DNA of 64,000 nucleotides from Flavobacterium phragmitis (GTDB lineage: Bacteria; Bacteroidota; Bacteroidia; Flavobacteriales; Flavobacteriaceae): the NCBI RefSeq assembly GCF_900112575.1, contig NZ_FOMH01000002.1:310001-374000 (forward strand), given 5' to 3'. The notes beneath the pieces are model-generated. The model saw only the letters and a program-made list of their open reading frames with translations, searched no databases and had not been told where the DNA came from. This document shows positions 46,989-55,987 of this stretch, piece after piece. A program made the translations under genes and the position numbers. How positions within the stretch are numbered: the first letter of the stretch is position 1; every line of letters starts with the position of its first letter.

Positions 46989-48029
46989 TTACTTTACGAA
47001 TTCAATTTTTTGAGCTTCTTCTTCGTTAACGCTGTCAAAGAAACCTTGTTCGTTCATCCAGTCATCGCTGAATACTTTACTCATATAACGAGAACCGTGA
47101 TCTGGGAAAATAGCGATAATATTGCTGTCTTTTGTAAATTCGCCTTCTTCAGCATATTGTTTTATAGCCTGCATTACTGCTCCAGAAGTATATCCAACAA
47201 ATAAACCTTCTTTACGAGTGATTTCTCTTGCTGAGTGTGCACTCTCTTCGTCGGTTACTTTCATGAATTTATCAATAATATCAAAATCTGTAGCAGACGG
47301 AATTAAGTTTTTTCCAAGACCTTCTATACGGTAAGGGTAAATTTCTTTGCTGTCAAACTCTTTTGTTTCGTGGTATTTTTTCAACACAGATCCAAAAGCG
47401 TCAACTCCTAAGATTCTAATATTTGGATTTTTTTCTTTTAAGAATTTTGCAGTTCCAGAGATAGTTCCTCCTGTTCCGCTGCAAGCAACTAAGTGCGTGA
47501 TTTGTCCTTTTGTCTGTTCCCAAATTTCAGGACCTGTAGTGTTGTAGTGAGCATCAATATTCAATTGGTTAAAATATTGATTAATGTAAACTGATCCTTT
47601 TGTTTCTTCGTGTAAACGTTTTGCTACATTGTAGTATGATCTTTCATCATCTGCAGAAACGTGAGCCGGACAGACATATACTTTAGCTCCTAAACTGCGC
47701 AGCATGTCAATTTTATCTTTTGATGATTTTGAACTTACTGCTAAAATACAATTGTAACCTTTAATAATGCTTACCATTGCCAAACTAAATCCTGTATTTC
47801 CAGATGTGGTTTCGATAATGGTATCTCCTGGTGATAGAATTCCTCTTTTTTCGGCCTCTTCAATAATATATAATGCTATTCTATCTTTTGAGGAATGACC
47901 TGGATTGAAAGCTTCTACCTTTGCGTAGAAATTTCCTTCTAACTCTTCGGTGATTTTATTTAGTTTAATAAGCGGGGTGTTACCTATTAACTCTAAAACA
48001 TTATTATAAGCGGTTATTTCTTCTTTCAT
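46989..48029 (-). CDS. PLP-dependent cysteine synthase family protein
   Basis: The 346-residue enzyme (ATG at 48029; an upstream ATG at 48053 adds MPLINYFF, not family-like) has the fold type II pattern: [15 protein letters not shown], the PLP lysine in [14 protein letters not shown] (Lys48), [11 protein letters not shown] for the substrate loop and [14 protein letters not shown] for PLP phosphate binding. It should condense an activated serine with sulfide or homocysteine (cysteine synthase or cystathionine beta-synthase type). The active-site loop is PGHSSKDR rather than the more usual PGGSVKDR, so the substrate is not certain. There is no CBS domain. A hairpin lies in its predicted leader. 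Confidence 0.85.
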   Translation of the reverse strand: MKEEITAYNNVLELIGNTPLIKLNKITEELEGNFYAKVEAFNPGHSSKDRIALYIIEEAEKRGILSPGDTIIETTSGNTGFSLAMVSIIKGYNCILAVSSKSSKDKIDMLRSLGAKVYVCPAHVSADDERSYYNVAKRLHEETKGSVYINQYFNQLNIDAHYNTTGPEIWEQTKGQITHLVACSGTGGTISGTAKFLKEKNPNIRILGVDAFGSVLKKYHETKEFDSKEIYPYRIEGLGKNLIPSATDFDIIDKFMKVTDEESAHSAREITRKEGLFVGYTSGAVMQAIKQYAEEGEFTKDSNIIAIFPDHGSRYMSKVFSDDWMNEQGFFDSVNEEEAQKIEFVK

Positions 48030-48076
48030 AAAAAAATAGTTAATCAAGGGCATTTTTAATTAACCTTGATAGGTTG

Positions 48077-48084
48077 CAAATTTA
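48077..48084 (-). promoter_or_regulatory. -7 box of the cysteine synthase-family gene
   Basis: CAAATTTA is TAAATTTG on the coding strand. The leader of about 40 nt contains a stem with ATCAAGG and CCTTGAT arms. Confidence 0.45.
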
Positions 48085-48099
48085 ACAAAAAAAATCTAA

Positions 48100-50160
48100 T
48101 TAGCTTTTAATTTTTTCTAAATCTAACAAAAAACTAAATTCTTTTGCTAAGTCTTTCAAAGCCTCAAAACGTCCCGAAGCCCCGCCATGACCTGCATCCA
48201 TGTTTGTATCTAAAAATAAAAGTTTATTATTTGTTTTTAGATCTCGCAATTTTGCAACCCATTTAGCTGGCTCCCAATATTGTACCTGCGAATCGTGTAA
48301 TCCTGTAGATACATACATATTAGGATATTCCTGCGCTTTTACATTATCGTAAGGTGAATACGACAACATATAATCATAATATTCTTTTTTGTTTGGGTTG
48401 CCCCATTCATCATACTCTCCAGTTGTAAGCGGAATGCTGTCATCCAGCATTGTGGTAATTACGTCTACAAAAGGCACCTGAGCTATGACTCCGTTATACA
48501 ATTCAGGAGCTTCATTTACAATCACTCCCATTAAAAGACCTCCTGCTGATCCTCCTTCTGCATACAAATGTTCTGGAGAAGTGTACTTTTGGTCTATTAC
48601 AAATTTAGAGCAATCAATGAAATCTGTAAAGGTATTTTTCTTTTTTAACAGTTTTCCATCTTCATACCATTGTCTTCCTAAATCTTCTCCTCCACGAATA
48701 TGAGCAATAGCGTAAACAAATCCGCGATCTAAAAGCGATAATCTTGTTGAAGAAAAATAAGTATCCATTGTAATTCCATATGAACCGTAAGCATAAAGCA
48801 ACAACGGATTTTTACCATTTTTCTCCAGCCCTTTTCGGTAAACCATCGAAATTGGCACTTTTACACCATCTCCAGCTGTTGCCCACACTCTTTCTTCGAT
48901 GTAATTGTTTTTATCGAACTTTCCTCCCAAAACCTCTTGCTCTTTCAAGATTTCTTTGGTTTTAGTTTTCATATTAAAATCAATTACAGACGATGGCGTT
49001 GCCAATGACTGATAACTATAACGTAAAATGTCGGTATCAAAATCTACATTGGTTGTCGTGTAAGCATTATACGTTTCACTGCCAAACGGAAGATAATAAT
49101 CAGGTTCATCATTCCACGGCATAATGCGGATATGATTTAAACCATTAGAACGCTCCTCTACAACTAAATAATTTTTAAATATTTCAATATCTTCCAATAA
49201 AACATCTTCTCTGTGCGGAATAAGATCTACCCAGTTTTTCTTTCCTGTTTTATCTTCAGGCGTTTTCATCAATTTAAAATTGGTCGCTTTATCTTTATTC
49301 GTCAAAATATAAAACGAATCTTCATAGTGCGAAATGCTGTATTCCAATCCGCGGACACGTGGCTGAAAAACAACAAATTCTCCATCGGGATTGTTAGAAT
49401 TTAAAATTCTATATTCTGTTGTCAAAGTACTTCCAGAACCAATAACAATATATTTTCTTGATTTCTCTTTGCTGATTGAAACATTAAAAGTATCATCAAC
49501 TTCATCAAAAACCAAAACATCTTTATCAGACGCTGTATTCAATTTATGTTTAAAAACTTTATCAGCTCTCAACGTCACCTGATCTTGTCTTACATAAAAA
49601 ATAGTATTATTGTCATTTGCCCACACTGAAGCTCCTGTAACATTTTCTATTTTATCAGCTAAAATTTCGCCAGTTTCTAAATTTTTAATTTGAATGGTAT
49701 AAATTCTTCTTCCTACGATATCTACTCCAAAACTGGCAAATTTATTATCCGGACTAATGCTTAAACCTCCTAATTTAAAATAAGCATGTCCTTTTGCCAT
49801 CTCATTACAGTTAAAAAGAATTTCTTCGTCTGCAGCAAGACTTCCTTTTTTTCTGGCAAAAATTGGATAATCCTGCCCGGTTTCAAAACGGGTAATATAG
49901 AAATATCCATTATAAAAATAAGGAACAGAAGAATCATCTTCTTTGATTCTTCCTTTCATTTCTTCAAACAAATTATCTTTTAAAGATTTTGTATGAGAAG
50001 TCATATTTTCATAGTAAGCATTTTCCTGATTGAGGTAATCAATTACTTCTGAATTTTCTCTGTCGTTCAGCCAGAAATAGTTGTCAATTCTGGATTCTTT
50101 GTGTTTTTTTAATGTTTTTGGAATTATTTTGGCCTTTGGAGCCGATATATCATTTTGCAT
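48100..50160 (-). CDS. S9-family oligopeptidase (oligopeptidase B-like)
   Basis: The 686-residue serine peptidase has an N-terminal beta-propeller (about residues 70-400) and a C-terminal alpha/beta hydrolase domain. The nucleophile lies in EGGSAGGLLMG (near residue 535). The catalytic His lies near the C-terminus in DAGHGGASGR. The YGSYGITMDTYFS segment marks the family. It would cleave short peptides after basic residues if it behaves like oligopeptidase B; substrate preference is inferred from family only. No signal peptide is apparent, so cytosolic or periplasmic status is not resolved. It is monocistronic. Confidence 0.9.
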   Translation of the reverse strand: MQNDISAPKAKIIPKTLKKHKESRIDNYFWLNDRENSEVIDYLNQENAYYENMTSHTKSLKDNLFEEMKGRIKEDDSSVPYFYNGYFYITRFETGQDYPIFARKKGSLAADEEILFNCNEMAKGHAYFKLGGLSISPDNKFASFGVDIVGRRIYTIQIKNLETGEILADKIENVTGASVWANDNNTIFYVRQDQVTLRADKVFKHKLNTASDKDVLVFDEVDDTFNVSISKEKSRKYIVIGSGSTLTTEYRILNSNNPDGEFVVFQPRVRGLEYSISHYEDSFYILTNKDKATNFKLMKTPEDKTGKKNWVDLIPHREDVLLEDIEIFKNYLVVEERSNGLNHIRIMPWNDEPDYYLPFGSETYNAYTTTNVDFDTDILRYSYQSLATPSSVIDFNMKTKTKEILKEQEVLGGKFDKNNYIEERVWATAGDGVKVPISMVYRKGLEKNGKNPLLLYAYGSYGITMDTYFSSTRLSLLDRGFVYAIAHIRGGEDLGRQWYEDGKLLKKKNTFTDFIDCSKFVIDQKYTSPEHLYAEGGSAGGLLMGVIVNEAPELYNGVIAQVPFVDVITTMLDDSIPLTTGEYDEWGNPNKKEYYDYMLSYSPYDNVKAQEYPNMYVSTGLHDSQVQYWEPAKWVAKLRDLKTNNKLLFLDTNMDAGHGGASGRFEALKDLAKEFSFLLDLEKIKS

Positions 50161-50246
50161 TGAATGAGCATTAATTTTTAAAAATAAAGACGCAAAAATA
50201 GTACAAACACAATAGAACCAAATTAATTTTTTCTTAAAATATTCTA

Positions 50247-50276
50247 TTGAAATAATATAGCAATATACTAATTTTG
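50247..50276 (+). promoter_or_regulatory. Promoter of ybaB
   Basis: TTG (50247-50249), 19-bp spacer, TAATTTTG (50269-50276). Predicted leader about 23 nt. Confidence 0.75.
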
Positions 50277-50305
50277 TCTGAAAACAATTTAAAAAATCAA
50301 CAAAA

Positions 50306-50626
50306 ATGGATTTAATGGGAATGATGGGTAAACTTAAAGAAACCCAACAAAAAATTGAAGATACTAAAAAGCGTTTAGATACTGTTTTGATTGATGAGCA
50401 AAGCGCAGATGGATTACTGAAAGTGACTATTACTGCCAGCAGAAAAATAAAATCAATCTCTATTGACGACTCTTTAATGGAAGATAAAGAACAGCTGGAA
50501 GACTATTTAATTGTTACTTTGAACAAAGCAATTGAAAAAGCAACCAATGTCAACGAAAGAGAATTAGACGCTGTTGCTAGAATGGATATGCCTTCTATTC
50601 CTGGAATGGATAATTTGTTTAAATAA
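50306..50626 (+). CDS. YbaB/EbfC nucleoid-associated protein
   Basis: The 106-residue protein forms a DNA-binding dimer in known members. The N-terminal [20 protein letters not shown], the [20 protein letters not shown] strand region and the C-terminal [17 protein letters not shown] are typical. It follows a good promoter and precedes a terminator hairpin and a copy of the 'cctttgtcactttgtc' repeat. It is not in a dnaX-recR operon here, unlike proteobacteria. Confidence 0.88.
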   Translation: MDLMGMMGKLKETQQKIEDTKKRLDTVLIDEQSADGLLKVTITASRKIKSISIDDSLMEDKEQLEDYLIVTLNKAIEKATNVNERELDAVARMDMPSIPGMDNLFK

Positions 50627-50684
50627 GAGGCAAAGATACAGAGTTACAAAGGGACAAAGGTTTCTTCTCTCTTACTCAAAAAAC

Positions 50685-50713
50685 AAAAAAAGACGCATAT
50701 TGCGTCTTTTTTT
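50685..50713. terminator. Bidirectional terminator between ybaB and the aldolase gene
   Basis: AAAAAAAGACGCA and TGCGTCTTTTTTT arms lie between the converging genes. Confidence 0.85.
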
Positions 50714-50754
50714 AAGCTTTGTTACTCTGAACCTTTGTCACTTTGTCACTTTCT

Positions 50755-51774
50755 TTAAAACTTCGAAAGTGTTTCTAAAACATAAGTATGCATGACTTCT
50801 TTGTAATCTAAATGCGTCACAATACGAAGTTTGTTATGTCCTAAAGAACTTATAAGTATATTTTTCTGTTTTAATTTTTCAATCAATAATTGGTCGCTAT
50901 AACCTTCTGCCAATGAAAAAATTAAAATATTGGTTTCAACAGGTTCAATAGATGCAATCCATTGTTTTGTACTTAATATTTTTGCAATCTCTTTTGCTCG
51001 ACGATGATCTTCTGCCAATCTCTCAATATTATGTGCTAAAGCGTATAATCCCGCAGCAGCTAAATACCCAACCTGACGCATTCCTCCCCCTAATATCTTT
51101 CTGATTCTCAACGCTCTGTGAATATCAGCTTTACTTCCAAGCAATACAGAACCTATTGGAGCACCTAATCCTTTAGATAAACAAACCGAAATAGTATCGA
51201 AAATAGCTCCAAATTCTTTGGGATTTTGTCTTTTTGCCACCAAAGCATTCCAAATTCTGGCGCCATCCATGTGGAATTTCAGATTATTGGCATCACAAAC
51301 TTTCTTTATCTCTCTTAAATCTTCTAATTCGTAACAAGCACCACCTCCTTTGTTGGTTGTATTTTCAACACAAACCAAACTGGTCAACGGACTATGATAA
51401 AATTCTGGGTCGTTTATTGCTGCTTTAACTTGCGCCGCCGTTATCATTCCTCTATTTCCATCTACTAAACAGCAGGAAACACCGCTGTTAAAAGAAACTC
51501 CCCCTCCTTCATAATGATAAACATGAGCATATTTATCTGCAATTAACTGCTCTCCTGGTTGCGTATGCAGTTTAATCGCAGTCTGATTTGCCATAGTTCC
51601 AGACGGAAAAAAAAGCCCAGCTTCCATACCAAAAAACTCCGCTGTTCTGTTTTCCAATTCAATCACCGTAGGATCCTGTTTGTATACATCGTCGCCAACA
51701 TGGGCGTTAAACATATACTGCAGCATTTCATAAGTAGGCTTTGTTATGGTATCGCTGATTAAATTTATTTCCAT
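50755..51774 (-). CDS. GntG/low-specificity threonine aldolase family PLP enzyme
   Basis: The 339-residue fold type I enzyme would cleave beta-hydroxy amino acids such as L-threonine to glycine and acetaldehyde. It begins MEINLISDTITKPTYEMLQY and contains FFPSGTMANQTAIKLH, KFHMDGARIWNA (Asp for PLP nitrogen) and SVCLSKGLGAPIGSVL with the PLP-binding Lys. The -7 box CAAAATTA (TAATTTTG on this strand) is at 51805-51812. It is divergent from prfB. Confidence 0.9.
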   Translation of the reverse strand: MEINLISDTITKPTYEMLQYMFNAHVGDDVYKQDPTVIELENRTAEFFGMEAGLFFPSGTMANQTAIKLHTQPGEQLIADKYAHVYHYEGGGVSFNSGVSCCLVDGNRGMITAAQVKAAINDPEFYHSPLTSLVCVENTTNKGGGACYELEDLREIKKVCDANNLKFHMDGARIWNALVAKRQNPKEFGAIFDTISVCLSKGLGAPIGSVLLGSKADIHRALRIRKILGGGMRQVGYLAAAGLYALAHNIERLAEDHRRAKEIAKILSTKQWIASIEPVETNILIFSLAEGYSDQLLIEKLKQKNILISSLGHNKLRIVTHLDYKEVMHTYVLETLSKF

Positions 51775-51885
51775 ATTCTAAAAACTATATCTTATTTTTG
51801 TATGCAAAATTACGTATTACTTATAGTTATTCTCCGCAAGTTTTAGTAAAATTTAACTCGCTCGTTTCTATAGACCAAATTAACG

Positions 51886-51893
51886 TAATTTTG
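51886..51893 (+). promoter_or_regulatory. -7 box of prfB
   Basis: TAATTTTG matches TAnnTTTG, 33 nt before the ATG at 51927. Confidence 0.5.
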
Positions 51894-51926
51894 ATAAAAA
51901 ACATATAAATCCCTATTAATTAATTT

Positions 51927-53025
51927 ATGACAACAGCCGAACAAGTAAAAGGTATTGTGGAGCGCCTTGGTGCGTTGAGGAGGTATCTTTGACGTCGATG
52001 CCAAGCTAATCGAAATTGCCAACGAAGAAGAAAAAACATTTGCACCTGACTTTTGGAACAATCCAAAAGACGCCGAAAACATTGTAAAAAATCTTCGAAA
52101 CAAGAAAAAATGGATTGAAGATTACGACAAAGCCGTTTCTCTAACAGAAGAATTACAGCTCGCTTATGATTTCTATAAAGAAGGAGAACTTACTGTTGAT
52201 GAACTAGATGAACAATATAATATTGCACAATCGCACATTGAAAACATCGAATTCAAAAACATGCTTTCTGACGAAGGAGACAGTTTAAGCGCTGTGGTTC
52301 AAATTACGGCTGGAGCCGGAGGAACTGAAAGTTGCGACTGGGCAGGAATGCTGATGCGTATGTATATGATGTGGGGAGAAAGTTATGGCTACAAAATTAA
52401 AGAGCTGAACTTTCAAGAAGGTGATGTTGCTGGAATCAAAACGGTAACTTTAGAATTTGAAGGAGATTATTCCTTTGGATATTTAAAAGGAGAAAACGGA
52501 GTGCACCGCTTAGTAAGAATCTCACCTTTTGACAGTAATGCCAAACGTCATACTTCATTCGTTTCTGTATACGTTTATCCATTAGTTGATGACAGTATCG
52601 AAATTGATATTAATCCAGCTGATATCGAGATTACAACTTCTCGTTCTAGTGGTGCCGGTGGACAAAACGTAAATAAGGTTGAAACTAAAGTTCAATTGGT
52701 TCACAAACCAACTGGAATCCAAATTCAGTGTTCTGAAACACGTTCTCAACAGGATAACAGACAACGTGCTATGCAAATGCTTCGTTCTCAATTGTACGAA
52801 ATTGAGTTGAAAAAACAACAAGCACAGCGCGCCGATATTGAAGCCGGAAAAATGAAAATCGAATGGGGTTCGCAGATTCGCAATTACGTAATGCAACCTT
52901 ATAAATTAGTAAAAGACGTTCGTACAGGTTACGAAACCAGCGATGTTGACGGTGTAATGAATGGAAATATCGATCCTTTCCTAAAAGCCTATCTGATGAT
53001 GATGGGACAGAAAGAGGAAGAATAG
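51927..53025 (+). CDS. prfB: Peptide chain release factor 2, with programmed +1 frameshift
   Basis: RF2 terminates translation at UAA and UGA. The gene reads ATG at 51927 to the in-frame TGA at 51990-51992, then needs a +1 shift (CTT TGA C) to continue in the next frame to 53025. The joined protein has about 365 residues. The stop-recognition SPF motif ([11 protein letters not shown]) and the peptidyl-hydrolysis GGQ motif ([12 protein letters not shown]) are present. Only an incomplete gene starting at 52261 would be seen without the shift. Release by low RF2 is the known autoregulatory mechanism. Confidence 0.95.
51978..51993 (+). promoter_or_regulatory. Programmed frameshift site of prfB
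   Basis: AGGAGG (51978-51983) is followed by TAT and the slip codon CTT, then TGA with a C after it. Spacing and order match the E. coli prfB site. The SD-like element is internal to the coding region. Confidence 0.9.
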
Positions 53026-53027
53026 TG

Positions 53028-53091
53028 TTCAGTCGCAGTTTTCAGTCGCAGTCGCAATTCACTGAAAACTGAGACTGAGACTGAAAACTAA
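53028..53091. repeat. Short inverted repeat 'cagtcgcagttttcagt'
   Basis: 'ttcagtcgcagttttcagtc' type sequence is mirrored by 'actgaaaactgagactgag' between prfB and msrB; a small structured spacer, not an attenuator or a gene. Confidence 0.5.
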
Positions 53092-53103
53092 AAAAAACTA
53101 GTT

Positions 53104-53550
53104 ATGATAAAATGGGCAGATGTAATTCATTTTACAAATAAAGGAAATCCGGCTCCTGAAAAGAGAGTGGAAAAAACGGAGGAAGAATGGAAACAAATCT
53201 TGACTCCAGAAGAATTTCAAGTAACACGTTTAAAAGGAACCGAAAGATCTTTCAGCTCTGAAATGTGCAGTCTATTTGATCCTGGAATTTATGAGTGTAA
53301 ATGCTGTGGAACAGTTCTTTTTGATGCGAGCGAAAAATTCGAATCGGGAACCGGGTGGCCGTCTTTTACACAGCCAATCAAAGAAAATGTTATCGGGTAT
53401 CATGCCGATAGATCATACGGAATGGTTCGTGTAGAAGTGGTATGCAATGTCTGCGATGCGCATTTAGGACACATTTTTCCTGATGGACCTCCACCAAGTG
53501 GTTTGCGATACTGCATCAACGCAGTTTCTTTATCAAAAATTAAAGAATAA
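53104..53550 (+). CDS. msrB: Peptide-methionine (R)-S-oxide reductase
   Basis: The 148-residue enzyme reduces the R epimer of methionine sulfoxide in proteins. The zinc-binding cysteines are in YECKCCG and VVCNVCDAHLGH, and the catalytic Cys is in the C-terminal LRYCINAVSL. GTGWPSF is the family substrate region. It has no signal peptide and is not fused to MsrA. A terminator follows. Confidence 0.95.
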   Translation: MIKWADVIHFTNKGNPAPEKRVEKTEEEWKQILTPEEFQVTRLKGTERSFSSEMCSLFDPGIYECKCCGTVLFDASEKFESGTGWPSFTQPIKENVIGYHADRSYGMVRVEVVCNVCDAHLGHIFPDGPPPSGLRYCINAVSLSKIKE

Positions 53551-53555
53551 TTTAT

Positions 53556-53590
53556 AAAAAGCGATTCGTTAAAAAGCGAATCGCTTTTTT
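53556..53590 (+). terminator. Terminator after msrB
   Basis: AAAAAGCGATTCG and CGAATCGCTTTTT arms. The rest of the gap to 53879 is strongly AT-rich with no gene. Confidence 0.85.
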
Positions 53591-53868
53591 TACAACTATC
53601 AACAATTAAGTGATTTAACAAAACAAATGTAAGTTATTACTTAGTAATTAAATGATTTGTTTCTTCTTCTAAATTTCGAACTGATTTTACTCAAAATCTA
53701 AGTTACAGCCAGTCAAATTCTTAAAAAAATCTCATCAATTAATATTTTAAATGTTAATTTTTCAAAAATTATATTGTTATTTTATTTTTTTATTAAGAAA
53801 CCCAAAAAATTAATTAGGTAATTAAAATGTAATTCATTTTATTTGGCAAAAAATAACACACAATCTAT

Positions 53869-53876
53869 TAAATTTG
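53869..53876 (+). promoter_or_regulatory. -7 box directly before lpxD
   Basis: TAAATTTG matches TAnnTTTG and ends 3 nt before ATG 53880, so the transcript may be leaderless. TTTG at 53842-53845 could be a -33 element with a 23-bp spacer. Confidence 0.45.
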
Positions 53877-53879
53877 TCA

Positions 53880-54878
53880 ATGAGATTCTATTCAATTCAA
53901 GAAATTAATGAAGTTATTAATGGCGTAATTTGCGGCAGTACTTCACAAACCATAAACGCCACAGAACAATTAGAAAAAGCAACAACTTCAGAAATCTCAT
54001 TTATTGGAAATAAAAAATATGAAAAATATTGGTCGGCATCAAATGCATCCATAGCTATAGTCAACGAAGATATTTCGATTGAACCTGGAGAAAACCGTGC
54101 TTTCATAAAAGTAAAAAATGCAGATTTGGCAATGTCTCAGATTCTTGCCCTTTTTGCCCAGCCAGCTCCAATCTTTCGTAATGACATTCATAAAACCGCC
54201 ACTATAGATGAAACTGCGATTATTGGCGAAGGCGCTAAAATTGGTGCCGGCTGTTACATTGGCCCAAAAGCCGAAATTGGTGCTTATGCGGTGATTTATC
54301 CTAACGTTACCATTTTAGACGAATCCACTATCGGAATAAATACTATTATTTGGTCTGGAACAGTTGTTCGTGAACGCTGTCACATTGGAAACGATTGTAT
54401 TATTCATCCAAATGCAACAATTGGGGCAGATGGTTTCGGATTTCGTCCTTGCGCTGAAAAAGGGTTGGTGAAAATTCCGCAAATTGGAAATGTTGTCATT
54501 GGAAACGGAGTTGAAATTGGTGCAAATTCATGTGTTGACCGTGGGAAATTTAGCTCTACAATTTTAGGAGATGGTTGTAAAATAGATAATTTAGTTCAAA
54601 TTGGGCATAACAGCAAACTTGGAAAGTTCTGTATTATGGCTGGAAACAGCGGTTTAGCAGGTTCTGTAACTTTAGGGAATGGCGTTATTATTGGCGGAAG
54701 TGCTTCCATAAAAGATCATACGACAATTGGAGACGGAGCCGTAATTGGTGCCGGATCTGGTGTAACTGGAGACGTTCCTGCTGGAAAAACAATGTTGGGC
54801 TACCCTGCTGTCGAAGCTCGAGATGCACTAAAACAATGGGCTATCTTAAAACGAATGGTTTGCACCCCTAAAAAATAA
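53880..54878 (+). CDS. lpxD: UDP-3-O-acylglucosamine N-acyltransferase
   Basis: The 332-residue enzyme adds the second acyl chain to the lipid A precursor. The N-terminal domain (about residues 1-105) is followed by a left-handed beta-helix of hexapeptide repeats ([LIV]-G-x4 pattern; IGEGAKIGAGCYIGPKAEIG). The catalytic His is in LVQIGHNSKLG, and the C-terminal helix ends RDALKQWAILKRM. The frame is open from TTG at 53874, but the ATG at 53880 matches the family start. It stands alone here and not in an lpx cluster, so it may be a second copy rather than the housekeeping gene. Confidence 0.88.
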   Translation: MRFYSIQEINEVINGVICGSTSQTINATEQLEKATTSEISFIGNKKYEKYWSASNASIAIVNEDISIEPGENRAFIKVKNADLAMSQILALFAQPAPIFRNDIHKTATIDETAIIGEGAKIGAGCYIGPKAEIGAYAVIYPNVTILDESTIGINTIIWSGTVVRERCHIGNDCIIHPNATIGADGFGFRPCAEKGLVKIPQIGNVVIGNGVEIGANSCVDRGKFSSTILGDGCKIDNLVQIGHNSKLGKFCIMAGNSGLAGSVTLGNGVIIGGSASIKDHTTIGDGAVIGAGSGVTGDVPAGKTMLGYPAVEARDALKQWAILKRMVCTPKK

Positions 54879-54896
54879 TTCAATTAGAATTTATAC

Positions 54897-54926
54897 AAAA
54901 AACATCCACTACTACGGATGTTTTTG
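54897..54926. terminator. Bidirectional terminator after lpxD
   Basis: AAAAACATCC and GGATGTTTTT arms between lpxD and the converging small gene. Confidence 0.8.
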
Positions 54927-54929
54927 TTT

Positions 54930-55136
54930 TTATAATACTTCACATTCAAAGCCAATTACTTTCATTAAAAAAATTAACTTTTCGATAATATCATCTTTAC
55001 ACTCAAATCGTAGAATATTATCACAATCTTCGAGATCAAAATTCCAATTTGAATTTGGAAATAACTGATTTAGTTTTGGCGTAACTTTCTTCACTTTAGA
55101 AATACTGTCAACGTTTGTTTTGAATACAAAAATCAT
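54930..55136 (-). CDS. Small HMA-like fold protein, no CxxC
   Basis: This 68-residue protein has the beta-alpha-beta layout of small heavy-metal-associated domains (MIFVFKTNVDSISKVKKVTP; IIEKLIFLMKVIGFECEVL at the end). It lacks the CxxC metal site, so a metal role is not supported. It is the last gene in a minus-strand operon with a DUF3817 protein (15-nt gap) and a membrane protein, downstream of the tetR gene. Confidence 0.65.
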   Translation of the reverse strand: MIFVFKTNVDSISKVKKVTPKLNQLFPNSNWNFDLEDCDNILRFECKDDIIEKLIFLMKVIGFECEVL

Positions 55137-55151
55137 AGTACAACATTTTGA

Positions 55152-55457
55152 TTATTTAATTTTACTAAGAATTCTGGAATCAATATAAAAAGTTCCAAAC
55201 GGAATAATACAGGCCAAAAGCACTTTCCATGTTGTAGTTGCAAATTTCCAGTTCTGCTCTACTCCAACACTTATGGCATTAAAAATAAAAAGCAGAAATA
55301 ATGCACCATGAATTGTTCCGACAGGTCTTGTTAAAAAAGGCATTTCAAAAATATATTTCATAGGCATTGCGATAAAAAGCAAGATTAAAAGTGACGTTCC
55401 TTCTAAGAATCCAATAATTCGCAATCTTCCGGCATTGGTAAGCAATAAATTTTTCAT
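55152..55457 (-). CDS. DUF3817-family membrane protein
   Basis: The 101-residue protein has three transmembrane segments. It begins MKNLLLTNAGRLRIIGFLEG and has VGTIHGALFLLFIFNAISVG, which matches DUF3817. Function of the family is unknown. It starts 2 nt after the preceding membrane-protein stop, so the two are cotranscribed. Confidence 0.85.
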   Translation of the reverse strand: MKNLLLTNAGRLRIIGFLEGTSLLILLFIAMPMKYIFEMPFLTRPVGTIHGALFLLFIFNAISVGVEQNWKFATTTWKVLLACIIPFGTFYIDSRILSKIK

Positions 55458-55459
55458 AA

Positions 55460-55918
55460 TTATCTAAAATAAGGTCTGTTGGCAAGAGGTGAAAATGGCC
55501 ACGGAATGGCTATAAAAATGATAACTAAAGCAATCAAAAACCAGAAAAGCATAGTTTTGAATTTCTCTTCGTCCGTTTTTCTTCTTTTAGAAAGAGCCGA
55601 GCCAATTGTAACGATGATAATAGCAATTAACATCAAAGCAATATGGATAATTCCAAAAAATGAAGCATCCAAATTTTGAAATTCTTCTTTATAGTTTCTC
55701 CAAAAATATTTCACAATCGGACTTTGCAGATAAACCAATATTCCAAAAAGTAGCTGGATATGGGCAATAGTTGCCGTCCAATGCCGGAATAAATTGGCTG
55801 TTTTAGTAAATGAAAGTTTCTGCGAATAACCTTTGTAAGCTATGTAAATAGAACATAACAAGCTTACCAATACGAGCCACCTTAAATAAGAATGGCCTTC
55901 TAAAAGAGTTTGATACAT
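55460..55918 (-). CDS. Four-helix membrane protein, TetR-regulated
   Basis: From ATG 55918 the protein is 152 residues long, with four hydrophobic segments (about 12-30, 45-65, 88-105 and 125-145). The frame is open from a TTG at 55942, but MYQTLLEGHSYLRW is the natural start. Its shape resembles the cytochrome-b-like proteins of Bacteroidetes, with conserved His residues (HSYLRW, FRHWTATIAH). Haem binding is only a possibility. It heads the structural part of the operon after an operator site. Confidence 0.7.
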   Translation of the reverse strand: MYQTLLEGHSYLRWLVLVSLLCSIYIAYKGYSQKLSFTKTANLFRHWTATIAHIQLLFGILVYLQSPIVKYFWRNYKEEFQNLDASFFGIIHIALMLIAIIIVTIGSALSKRRKTDEEKFKTMLFWFLIALVIIFIAIPWPFSPLANRPYFR

Positions 55919-55939
55919 TGTTTTTTGATTTAGACAATG

Positions 55940-55947
55940 CAAATATA
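55940..55947 (-). promoter_or_regulatory. -7 box for the membrane-protein operon
   Basis: CAAATATA is TATATTTG on the coding strand, 21 nt before ATG 55918. A TetR operator lies immediately upstream. Confidence 0.5.
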
Positions 55948-55954
55948 TTCAAAA

Positions 55955-55972
55955 ACATACCGGTTAGTATGT
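55955..55972. promoter_or_regulatory. TetR operator O1
   Basis: ACATACCGGTTAGTATGT: imperfect palindrome next to the -7 box of the operon. Its core ATACyGrTTAGTATG is shared with O2 at 56584-56598. Confidence 0.6.
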
Positions 55973-55987
55973 TTTTGAGAAATAATT

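Noticed and set aside
52261..53025. Release factor gene starting at ATG 52261
   Set aside because: It is the 3' part of prfB; the true gene starts at 51927 and uses a +1 frameshift at 51990.
53874..53879. TTG start for lpxD
   Set aside because: ATG at 53880 fits the family start and the -7 box would overlap the TTG.
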